In this document: piece after piece, positions 11,396 through 20,448 of the stretch
How positions within the stretch are numbered: the stretch's first letter is position 1
How the letters are laid out: every line of letters starts with the position of its first letter
NCBI GenBank assembly: GCA_019096155.1
Contig: JAHCVI010000004.1
Coordinates: forward strand, 1,922,001-1,986,000
DNA length: 64,000 nucleotides
Source: Staphylotrichum longicolle
Lineage: Eukaryota; Ascomycota; Sordariomycetes; Sordariales; Chaetomiaceae
Direction: 5' to 3'
Program-made: the position numbers and the translations under genes
Notes under the pieces: model-generated
The model's input: the letters and a program-made list of their open reading frames with translations, nothing else
Told to the model about the DNA's origin: nothing
Databases searched by the model: none

Positions 11396-13668
11396 ATGGG
11401 CATATCCACCAGTTTCGACGCGACTGAAACCAACCACAATGACGAGAAGTCTTCGCAGGAGCCCGAACAAGCGCTCTCGGACACTGTCAAGACAACCAGC
11501 CGACGCCGCTTGACCGAGCGCATTGCTAACCGCTTCCGCAGCAGAACCCAACCTCATGGGGTCGCAAAGCGGCTGAAGCAAGCGGAGACCGACCAGCAAG
11601 CAGAGACCGACCAGCAAGCAGAGGCCGACCAGCAAGCAGAGGCCGGCCAGCCCGACATTGACCAAGTCCTCAAAGTTCCAGACCAGACCCTCAGTGAGCT
11701 TCGCCACGTCCTGGAGAGAGCTCAAGCCTCAGAGGGCAGCCTCTTCGAGATAACCGGGGATCTGGAGGACAAGCTCGCCGTCTACGCCGTAGGGAAGGCG
11801 GAAGAGTACAATGATCTGCGTCTCGAAGGCGCCCTGTACGAAAGCTCCTTGGGATTCGACTCTGCTTGCACTAGGAAGGCCACGCCGCTCGAAGTCCAGG
11901 CCAACGAGGTTTTCCAGCGTCTCAAGGAAAATGACATTGCGCGTTTCTACGACAAAGCACCTAAGCGGCGCGGCTATGGCGGCCAGGAGCACCCTTGTTT
12001 CTACGGCGACCACTTTCTTTCTAATGCAAATCTCATTGAGCAGACACAACTCTTCGCCCTGTGTCGCGCCATGCCCAAGGGTGCACACCTCCATATCCAC
12101 TTCAACGCCAATCTGCTGCCCCGTGTTTTGCTCGGCATCGCAAGGGACATGGACCGCATGTTCATCTGGAGCAACATCCCTCTCGATCGGAGCGAGGCAT
12201 TCAGCCTTTGCAGGATACAATTCAGCATCATGAACCAGGCCGCTGTCGAAGAAAAGGGTGAAGGAAACCTGTTTGATGCTAACTACAAAGGCGGAAGCGT
12301 GATGCTGTTCCAGAGGTTTAGGGAAGCCTACCCCGACGGAGAGCAGAAGGCGGACGACTGGCTGGAAAGCAAGCTCGTCTTTCAGGAGGAGGAAGCTCAC
12401 AACCTGCTCCAGACAGCAGATGGGTAAGAACCGCCCTGAAAGTAATTCACGGGCCAAACAGCGGTGCTAACGCGATCGCCAGCGCATGGGAAAAGTTCAA
12501 CGCGAGGACGCAGATGATGAAGGGTCTCTTCAACTACGAGACCGCCTATAGGAAATATACTCGGCAATGTCTTGACGAGTTTGTCGACGATAACATCCAG
12601 TACGCCGAGATCCGGCCAAATTTCATGCCTTCCAACCAGGTGTGGAAGGACGACGGATCCAGCAGGATTGACAACATCGGCATCATGGACCTCATCATCA
12701 CCGAATACGAAGCTTTCCAGAGAGACCACGGGCGACAAGTTCTGAAAGGGCTCAAAGTCATCTACTGCACGCCACGCTCATTCAGCGAGAAGCAAGTTGA
12801 AGGCGCTCTCATGCAGTGCTTCCAGTTCAAGAAAGACAAGAGGTTTTCCGAGTACATTGCCGGTAAGACACTCCCCATGTTTTTCTTTTTTTTTGTTCTT
12901 TGCAAGACTGAAAGCCGGAACTAACCACCACCGCTGCGGCTTCCAGGCTTCGACCTCGTCGGCGAAGAAAGCAAAGGCAAGCCGCTCAAAGCCTTCACTC
13001 GCCAGTTCCTGCAGTTTCAAGCCCTCTGCAAGGCGGCCGACGTCGAGATCCCCTTTCTCTTCCACTGCGGCGAGACGCTCGACATTGGCACTGACACGGA
13101 CGGCAACCTGCTCGACGCGCTGCTGCTTGGCGCGAAGCGCATCGGCCACGGCTTCGCCCTACCGCGCCACCCCTACATCATAGACAAGATGAAGCAGCGC
13201 GGCGTCTGCGTCGAAGTCTGCCCCATCTCCAACGAAATCCTCGGCCTCACGCCCCGCATGAGCGGCCACGCCGTCTATAGCCTGCTGGCCAACAACGTAC
13301 CGTGCACCATCAGTTCGGATAATGGCACCCTGTTTAGGTACACTTCTTTTCTCACCCACAAGATTGCAACTATCAAACTAACTTGGTCTGGCAGATCCCG
13401 CCTCTCGCACGACTTCTACCAGGCCATGGCCGGCAAGGCAGACATGACGCTGCACGGCCTGCGCCAGCTGGCCGAGTGGAGCATCCAGCACGCGTGCATG
13501 GAGCCGGAGCTGATGCGCGAGGTGCGCAGCAGCTGGGAGGACATGTGGGACGCCTTCTGCCAGCGCATTGTGGAGGGAGATTTTACGCTCAAGGACGAGG
13601 CTGGGAGTAACGGGGCTGAGGGGGAGGTGACCGCGGACCAGCCGGCTGGGGGTGTACCGGCTGTGTGA
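11396..13668 (+). CDS. Adenosine deaminase family protein, ADGF/CECR1 branch
   Basis: Proposed CDS is join(11396..12423, 12483..12862, 12947..13337, 13395..13668), 690 residues, with clear donors and CTAAC branch sites in introns 1 and 2. The family is zinc-dependent and deaminates adenosine to inosine. Visible active-site motifs are MPKGAHLHIHF (the HxH metal pair, about residue 231), HCGET (His and catalytic Glu, about 508), IGHG (about 535) and SSDNG (about 593). The last motif normally reads SSDDP: the first, zinc-binding Asp is kept while the second is Asn. Length and the extended N-terminal half fit the ADGF branch rather than the short 350-residue enzyme. The first 100 residues are polar and hold a QAETDQ repeat; no signal peptide is seen, so it is probably intracellular, unlike animal ADGFs. 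Activity on adenosine is inferred, not certain. Confidence 0.9.
11579..11650 (+). repeat. 18-nt coding tandem repeat (QAETDQ)
   Basis: Four consecutive 18-nt units encode QAETDQ, QAETDQ, QAEADQ and QAEAGQ in the disordered N-terminal region of the deaminase gene. Confidence 0.9.
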
Positions 13669-14704
13669 CGGGGAGTTTTTTTGCAGAGCGTTTAGATGGG
13701 GGTTTTCCGGTGCTTTTCGTTTTCTTCTTTTTGGTTCCTTTTCTTTCGGTCCTTTTTCCTTTGGTTCTCATGAGTAATGACACAGACAAAACATCCTTTT
13801 CCACAAGGGGTATGAGAAGGAGGCGGTCGAGGCTTAGATACCACACAAGCCCGGGTTTCCTTCCGCTTGGTTGCCACAAGGCTTTGGGGCGTCGTTCGAA
13901 ATGATTTTGCCGCCCTGGACTTCACCATGGTGCGCGGGGTTGTCCAGCTGAAAGAGCAGAACCGGGCTGTCACTTCTCAGACGGGCATTCGCGCGAGGCT
14001 CGGCGTTCTCCGATGGAATCCAGTTTCCATCTCATTCCAAATCATGAAGTTTGGCTCTCGTCATCCAGTCCTTCGCCGGTTTCCTTTCTGCCACTCAGGA
14101 GCTTGCCGCGCAACCTCTCAGAGCCTTGTGTGGCTGAAGCAATATTTGCCTCGACGACAGCCTCGACATGCAACTCGACCAATATTGTTGGTTGACGCTG
14201 CATCTTGCAGCAACTGCACTCTCAGCTCCATGTTGCACGGGCTCACTTGCGCGCAGCGCGTGAGGGGCTGCATGCAGCAACCCCTGTCGGGTCAAGCGCC
14301 CGATCCGCCTCAAAAATCCAGGGGTCGCAGGCTTGGAGTTCCAGGTTTTGGCGCTTTTCACTTTTGTTGTTGAGAGTTGTCGATGAACAGAAAAGAGACG
14401 CTGCTTTCTCGAAACCATTTTATTTCTTTAGAAACTGCTTGTTGCTCACTTATAGACGGCTTGTAGTCATTGCCGCGTTTACTCTCACCCGACACCCACG
14501 GCGCGGCCCGACGCGACGCTGGTGCGAAGGGTTGCACTCACCATCAGCGCCAAGAGCATCTGGGAAGCTCCTCTGCCTCAAGAGGGAGAAACAGCACGAA
14601 TATACTCCCAACGGGTTTACATTGCGGTTATCAACTCCAACGCTTACGCAAGGGGATTTTTTGTTGCCACAGCATACACCACAGATCTCATTCCAGATCT
14701 CACC
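13669..14704. other. Intergenic region
   Basis: The first 120 nt are T-rich (13673-13760), consistent with the 3' end of the deaminase transcript. The remaining 900 nt show no gene; they presumably contain the promoter and leader of the membrane-protein gene starting at 14705. Confidence 0.5.
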
Positions 14705-16637
14705 ATGTCCGGCCAAGACGATTCCCCAGGAGGCGCCCTGGACTGGTAAGTCCCCATCCACCCTCTAGCCAACACAAGCACCCTCACTTACAACCCAAAC
14801 AGGTTCCCCTGGGGCCGCCAAGACCTTCCCGGCTGGAAATTCGACGTCATCACCCTGCTCGCCATCATCGGCGAGTCGTCGGTCGCCGAACATGCCCAGA
14901 TCCTGACGGCCTCGTCCCTCTGCCTGCTCCCGCGCATCATCCCGGCACCCCAGGCCCTCCTGCGTCCCACCCGCCCGCAGCGCCTGCCCGAGGTCACCGC
15001 CAAGATGGCGGGCGTGTACGGGGGCGTGGTGCTCGACACGGTCGGCTTCTTCGCCAATATCATGCACCCGCTCGACGACCTCAAGCCGTTTGCGTTCAAG
15101 GTGCTGGAGATTAAGCACACGCACCTGACGGGGAAGAGGCCGGTCGTTGTGAGGGGGGCGAAGACGGGGTTGATGGGGAGGCTGGCTGGGTTGCGGGTGT
15201 TGCTGAAGAAGACAGTGAGAACGAGATCGAAGAGCTCGGAGGGTAAGGATGGGAGGGCGAGGGGGCCCCATGACAAGGGGAAAGCGACGGTTCACTTTGA
15301 CGACGTGGAACTCGGCATAACCCCCTCCCCTGACTCGGCGACCTCACCACCGTCACAAGAACCACCGTCGCAAGAACCAGCGTTGCAAGAACCACCGTCG
15401 CAAGAACCACCATCGCAAGAACCACCGTCACAAGCACCATCGTCGCAAGAGCCATCGTCGGAAGCAACGGTACCGTCAGCATCACCAACATCACAAGCAT
15501 CACCAGAATCAGCAAACGCAGAACCCCCCTCACCCTCTCCCCGACCCCCCCGACGCGCCCCAACAATGACAGAACGAGTCAACGACATCCTCACCTACCC
15601 GACCATGGTCAACTCGGAAGACCGCTACACCGTGCCGCCGGCCTACTACTCGCCGCACCACCTGCTCTCCCTCTTCTCCACCCTCCTCACCTTCGCCATC
15701 ATCGCGGCGGCCGCGCTCTGGTCCGACGGCACCGCCATCCTCGCCATCTCGCTCATCTCGCTCTCGGGCACCATCGTCTGCTACGCCTCGTGGTGGCGGC
15801 CCATCCTGATGAACCGGCGCACCACCAACAAGGTACCGCGGGGCGACGTCGTGATCCGCACGCGCGAGGGCGCCTTCGTGCTGATCCGCTGCACCGAGGA
15901 GGTCGCGCGCGAGCTGTACTCGGGCACCGAGGAGTGCCGGTACGTGAGCACGGCGTACTACCGCGTCTTCATGGGCCTGGGGATGGTGCTGCTGATGGTG
16001 TCGGTGGTGCTGCTGGGCAACTGCACCTGGAACAGCCAGGTCTTCATCGGCGGCTCGTACATCACGCTCAACGGGCTGTACTGGGTCCTGGGCCTGCTGC
16101 CGCAGCGGTACTTTTGGGACCTGGGGCGGTATGAGGTGCGCGACGTAACGCCCGACGACGCGCGGCGGGCCGACGAGGAGACGGACCCGGATGACCCGCG
16201 CGAGGGCACGCCCAGCTTTACGAGGACGCTGTGGTATGCGGTCAGGGAGACCAAGCATGGCGCGTGGGTGGAGCGGTCGGGGGCGATGCCGGGCACGCCG
16301 CAGTGGAAGGAGTGGTATGTTTCTGGATCTCTTTTCGTTTCTCGTGTTGATGTTTTGCCCCCCTTCCTTCCCCCCTTGTTGTCTCCTTTTCCATGGGATG
16401 TCGAATGCTAACAATAGTTCAACCAGGCTGGAAGAGGCGGTTCGTGCGGCGTGGAAGGACGATCGCAAGTGGGAGGCTGTCAAGAGGAAGAATGAGATTA
16501 TGAAGGACGCGCTGGACGGGAGCTCGCCGACGTCGCTGAAGCATCCCGTCGACGAGGCCGAACAGCGCGCCCCGTTGCTCGAGGTGCAGACGCCACGGCG
16601 CAGGGACGGGCAGGGACAAGGGAGCTCGACATTTTAG
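14705..16637 (+). CDS. Predicted multi-pass membrane protein with PPSQE repeat, function unknown
   Basis: Proposed CDS is join(14705..14745, 14803..16314, 16427..16637), 587 residues. Exon 1 encodes 13 residues plus two bases, joined through a GTAAGT intron to a Trp-rich start (DWFPWGRQDLPGWKFDVITL). Residues about 200-245 are a Ser/Pro/Gln/Glu repeat. Beyond it lie four hydrophobic segments: around HHLLSLFSTLLTFAIIAAAA, ILAISLISLSGTIVCYASWW, VFMGLGMVLLMVSVVLL and FIGGSYITLNGLYWVLGLL, then an acidic loop and a charged tail. Intron 2 (16315-16426) has a GCTAAC branch and two in-frame acceptors nine bases apart (16417 and 16426); the second is better spaced from the branch. I do not recognise the family beyond a fungal hypothetical protein. 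Confidence 0.82.
15344..15465 (+). repeat. 15-nt coding tandem repeat (PPSQE)
   Basis: About seven imperfect copies of a 15-nt unit encode PPSQE and variants (PALQE, PPSQA, PSSQE). The array lies in the disordered loop before the first membrane segment. Confidence 0.9.
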
Positions 16638-18744
16638 ATACCGACAGTGACAGGTGTTTGGGTGGAAGTAATTTTGGATCGGCTGGGACCTTTGAACGGG
16701 GACATGGAGCGGCATAGTTACAGGCAGGTTTCCTGGTGTTTGGCTACGGCTGTCCATGTTGCAGTACTTGGTAGCCTCAATGGACCGGTAATACCAAAGC
16801 ATGGGATGTTGTCGTGGTGGGATATCGGGCTGACATAATGCTGTGTGGTTATGGTTCGTCCGAACATCAAGACTTAGGTCCATGGCTCAAGGTCCCTTGT
16901 TGCTGGTCCCTGCATCCGCCCCTGAGTCTTTGCACGTCAACTTGTCCCTTATCTCCTCGCATCGAGGCGGCCCGACCCGTGGCTTGACTCAAGCCGGTCT
17001 AGGCGTCAACATCAGCCGACTCTTTAACTTGGAGCAGGAAGAAGCTGGGTTCTCTGCTCGTCTGAGCTCGTGTTTCTTGCATCCTCACATGGCGGAACAA
17101 AAGTGGAACATATGGTGCACGCTCCAACGGGACTCAAAACCCACCGACGGCATCTTCCACCGCCAAGCGGGTCCTCGCTGATCAGTTTGTTGACTTGCAT
17201 GTGCAGGCGAGGTGACAGTCCCAGCAAGAGCCGTGCAGCAAGTAGCCTTGCTGGATCCTTACCGTGTCCAGGATCTTCCGTTCAGAGAATGTCAACACGA
17301 AACAAGCAACAGCCTCGCCTCGTATTCACAAACGGGCCTTTTGCGTCCATGCGCAGTCCGTCGTGAATCCCAGCCAAACACGCAGCAGGACGGAGGCACG
17401 ACAATCCCACTGCCACCTTTTCAATCTCGGCCAGCATGCGCTTCGAGATTGTGTGCGAGGCGCAATGCCGCAAATTGTCTCAGTGGGGTCGTCCTGCCTC
17501 AGCCAGAGCAGGGTCCGTGCCTTCGGGGGATCGTTGCAAGGGCTGGAATGGGTTTAGCCGAGTGAGTCACAAACTCAATTGCAACATCACCGTCGCTGTT
17601 TCCAATTGGGGTTTTTGATTCGACGGAGGGATCGCTCTGCGACAGAGCGTGCGACAACGTCCTGTCCCAAGTCCCGTCTCTTTCTTGCTGTTGGACCAAC
17701 AGATCGCGTGTCCAACCCAGCCCAGGAGAAGCATGTTTGCTGTCTGGCCTCCAGGGTGCTCTGGGGTTGGGGGGCGAAGCAGCGCAGTGCCCTGCTGTGC
17801 AACACTGTAGGGCTGACGAGCCCAACCCAGTCCGACCAGCCAGAGAGACCGACGCCTGCGTTGCCAGATCCATCCCTTCTGATCTCTGGCTCTTGTTGCT
17901 CGTCTTGGTCACACATGGGTGCTGTGGTTCAGAGGATGGGCAATATTCCCGCAGAGCTTCCGCTGCCTTGCGGAACGCCGACCTGCAAGACGCTGGATCC
18001 GGGTTAGCGGGGGTCCATAATCAATGTCTTTCGCACGCCCTTGCGCGTCCGATCTTCTTTCCAGGTTGAGGCACTGGCCAGCCGAGCGGCCGAGGTTAAG
18101 AACTCGTGGCCTCTCCACCGAAAACAGCCAATGAACCCGGGCAGCCACGCGCCTGTTGCGAAGCTTGTCGTGTTCCCCAAGGCTCGCAGCCGATAAGGAC
18201 ACTTTTTGGCCTGAAGTCCTAGACATGATCCTGGACCGCAACAGGCAGGAATCCTGCGTCGACATTGCGCGCCCTTTGGAGGCCTGTCCCGTGCCTTCGG
18301 CGTAAGCCTGCCCCCAGGCGCCCGCGCTCTGCAGCTCGAACCGGAATTGCTTGTGGGCCCTTTGCAAGAGCCCTGCGTCTTGATTGGAGGGCTTACAGAG
18401 ATGGACATCTCGGTGGGGCAGTGCTGCGACGCCTGAGATCGCAGCAGCCAGATCTCTACAGAAAACTCGTTTTGCGGGAGTGGCTCCCGAGGAGCCATTG
18501 CTCTGGCTCGTCGGACGGGCCAGCTCACATTGACCAAGAAAAACATCACATCTTCAACGCCAGCTATGTATCCGGTGGTATGGCATATCATACCTCTCCA
18601 AACCCCCTCTTTAAACAACAATCCGATGTGCATCTCGACGATTGAGCAATCTGCAGGATTCCCCACAGGACAGCCCCCTGCCTGAGCCTGCCCCTGCTCT
18701 TGGGACACGCAGGTGGGGTAATTTCTGGAGGAGGACCGCGTGGG
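16638..18744. other. Intergenic region upstream of cpc-1
   Basis: No gene is supported in these 2.1 kb. Open frames on both strands are short and compositionally random. The region contains the palindromic TGACTCA site at 16981-16995 and is otherwise unremarkable; it probably contains the distal cpc-1 promoter. Confidence 0.5.
16981..16995. promoter_or_regulatory. Palindromic TGACTCA (Gcn4/CPC-1-type) site, distal
   Basis: GGCTTGACTCAAGCC is a perfect 15-bp palindrome centred on TGACTCA, the established Gcn4/CPC-1 recognition sequence. It lies about 2 kb before the cpc-1 uORFs and 350 nt after the preceding gene. Function here is inferred. Confidence 0.4.
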
Positions 18745-18761
18745 AAGTGTGACTCACACTT
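18745..18761. promoter_or_regulatory. Palindromic TGACTCA site in the cpc-1 promoter (likely autoregulatory)
   Basis: AAGTGTGACTCACACTT is a perfect 17-bp palindrome centred on TGACTCA, the Gcn4/CPC-1 binding core. It lies about 210 nt before the first uORF, a plausible promoter position. CPC-1 and Gcn4 homologues are known to act on such sites, and autoregulation of cpc-1-type genes is established in fungi; binding at this copy is inferred. Confidence 0.65.
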
Positions 18762-18968
18762 TCCGTTTGGGGCTGCCCGTTGCTCGCAGCCAATCACATC
18801 TCGTCTCCACTTGCAAGTCTGCCAGCAGGTGGGGCGCGCCTTGCTGCGGGCGCTCGCTGCCTGATTAAAAAGTCTTCTGCTGCCCACTTTTCGGCTGCCT
18901 TTCTCTCTCTCCTCCAACCCCAAACTTCCACACCAGAACCCAAGCAAACAATTCAGGCAGCCATCAAG

Positions 18969-18977
18969 ATGCGTTAA
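18969..18977 (+). promoter_or_regulatory. uORF1 of cpc-1 (Met-Arg-stop)
   Basis: ATGCGTTAA is the first ATG seen in the presumed leader and encodes a two-residue peptide. Very short first uORFs that allow continued scanning are the hallmark of GCN4-type translational control. Confidence 0.65.
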
Positions 18978-19208
18978 AGCATCCCCTTCCCCACGTCTTT
19001 CGACTTGCTTTTGCAGGGTCGTCAAAATTACTTCTCCAAGTTTTCAACGCGACCTCTCCACTCAACTTCACACTTCAGCTCTTCCTGCAAAGGTTGAACT
19101 GAACTTCAGCACACTGCTTCACAGCTCGCGCTCAGGTTCTCCGCTCAATACCGCCGCCATTCCCGGCTCAGACTTTCCAGTCTTCACAACGGATTCCAAT
19201 CAGTCATC

Positions 19209-19343
19209 ATGGCCTCCCTCCAGCTCCTCAAGCCTGCCGGCACCATCCGCGCAACAACTGCATCTTCAGCATCTGAATCTGCCTCCGCAACAACAGGACT
19301 TTGTCTTGTTCGATCAGCCGATCAAACCACGCCGTCAACCTAA
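19209..19343 (+). promoter_or_regulatory. uORF2 of cpc-1 (44 codons)
   Basis: An ATG in good context (ATCATGG) opens a 44-codon frame that starts MASLQLLKPAGT and ends at TAA 19341-19343. There is no other ATG between it and the main start at 19675. In the cpc-1/GCN4 model ribosomes that reinitiate at this second uORF miss the main start when amino acids are plentiful. The known Neurospora cpc-1 leader likewise has two uORFs. Confidence 0.75.
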
Positions 19344-19674
19344 TCGTCCCGTCCCGCAACCTTCCCCCAGCGGAAGTGTACATCTGAATCAGCATCAACG
19401 TTCCCAGCCGCTTTTTCCGCAGCAGTCCTCGACCTCGCCGTCTCTGCAGAACCAGCGTGTTGCAAGCATCATTCAGTCCACAGGACACCAAACGTCTTCT
19501 CCGGCTTTCACCAATCGGATTAGCTCCGCCGCGCAGAATCCGCGCCCGCATCAGTTCTACGCTTCGTCTGCCCCGTCGTCATCAGTCGCCCTGAACCCGC
19601 AGCAGCAGAACCGGCCCGTCCGCCCGCCCGTTCCCCTGTTCTCGCAAAGCACTGGTAACATCCAGCGAGGCAAG

Positions 19675-20448
19675 ATGAACATCCAAGGTAAACACTATTC
19701 CGCCCTGCACATGCACCACGCCCGGCCACGAGGCTCACACCCGAGATCAGATCTTGATTTGGACGAGTTCACCGCCTTCGAGGGCGGTGCCTCGGCCACC
19801 GCGTATTCCTCGCCGGCGCTCGCTAGCGTTTTCGACTTTGGCGGCAGTGTCTCCAGCGCCACCACCAACATGGGCACCGTCTCTCCTCAGGATCTCCTCA
19901 TCCAGGAGCCGTTCATGTCGGCGCCCAACTCCACTGCTCTCACGGCTCTCACGTCGCCATCCATCTACAACGAGTCGCCCGACTTCGGCGACTCGTACGA
20001 TGTCTCTCCCAGTTTTGGAAGTGGCGATTTCGATACGGGCTCGACCGACGCTTGGTTCCCGCTCTTCCCCCAGGCCAACACCAGGCCTGCGGTGGCTCAG
20101 AACCCGGTCAGCCCTGAGCTCTCTCCTGCCTCCAAGTCGGAGGACCTGGAGGTGGCTTCGGCTTTGGGACACCGTCGCAAGTCGTCGGCCACCTCTCCCC
20201 CGTCTAGCCGTCCTTCCTCGATTGCTGGCGTTGGCTCCCGTCGTCGCGACAAGCCTCTGCCTCCCATCATCGTTGAGGACCCATCGGACACGGTCGCCAT
20301 GAAGCGCGCCCGCAACACTCTTGCTGCCCGCAAGTCTCGCGAGCGCAAGGCGGCCCGTCTGGATGAGCTGGAGGAGAAGATCGCGAAGCTGACGGCTGAG
20401 CGTGACCACTGGAAGACCATCGCGCTCGCGCATGGGGCAACAGATTAA
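19675..20448 (+). CDS. cpc-1: CPC-1/Gcn4-type bZIP activator of amino-acid biosynthesis
   Basis: From the first in-frame ATG (19675) the protein has 257 residues, close to Neurospora CPC-1. CPC-1/Gcn4 activates amino-acid biosynthetic genes on starvation. The acidic activation region (LDLDEFTAFEGGASATAYSS, then FGDSYDVSPSFGSGDFDTG, DAWFPLF) occupies residues 25-130. The C-terminus is the Gcn4-like bZIP: the basic region RARNTLAARKSRERKAARL is followed by LDELEEKIAKLTAERDHWK and a short tail. No intron is needed. Two uORFs precede it and a palindromic TGACTCA site lies in the promoter, so control is probably both translational and autoregulatory. The frame stays open upstream for 270 codons without ATG, so a longer form is possible. 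It converges with the serine-rich gene at 23300. Confidence 0.93.
   Translation: MNIQGKHYSALHMHHARPRGSHPRSDLDLDEFTAFEGGASATAYSSPALASVFDFGGSVSSATTNMGTVSPQDLLIQEPFMSAPNSTALTALTSPSIYNESPDFGDSYDVSPSFGSGDFDTGSTDAWFPLFPQANTRPAVAQNPVSPELSPASKSEDLEVASALGHRRKSSATSPPSSRPSSIAGVGSRRRDKPLPPIIVEDPSDTVAMKRARNTLAARKSRERKAARLDELEEKIAKLTAERDHWKTIALAHGATD

Larger units (their letters stand above)
18865..19674 (+). other. ATG-less open stretch in frame with cpc-1 (possible N-terminal extension)
   Basis: After a TGA at 18862-18864 the cpc-1 reading frame is open for 270 codons before its first ATG at 19675. The distal half reads like a Gln/Ser/Pro-rich activator segment, for example QQQDFVLFDQPIKPRRQPNR and, later, YASSAPSSSVALNPQQQNRP, with GC-rich third positions. 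No intron that would supply an upstream ATG in this frame was found. Candidate near-cognate starts in the frame are ATT at 19159 (GCCGCCATT context), ACG at 19189 (A at -3, G at +4), and CTG at 19279. It overlaps uORF2 in another frame. Confidence 0.5.

Noticed and set aside
18973..19016. Possible 44-nt intron in the cpc-1 leader ending in CTTTTGCAG
   Set aside because: The acceptor looks good but the donor (GTTAAA) is weak, there is no CTRAC branch site, and the length is below the usual minimum. It would turn uORF1 into about 30 codons but would not supply an ATG to the main frame.
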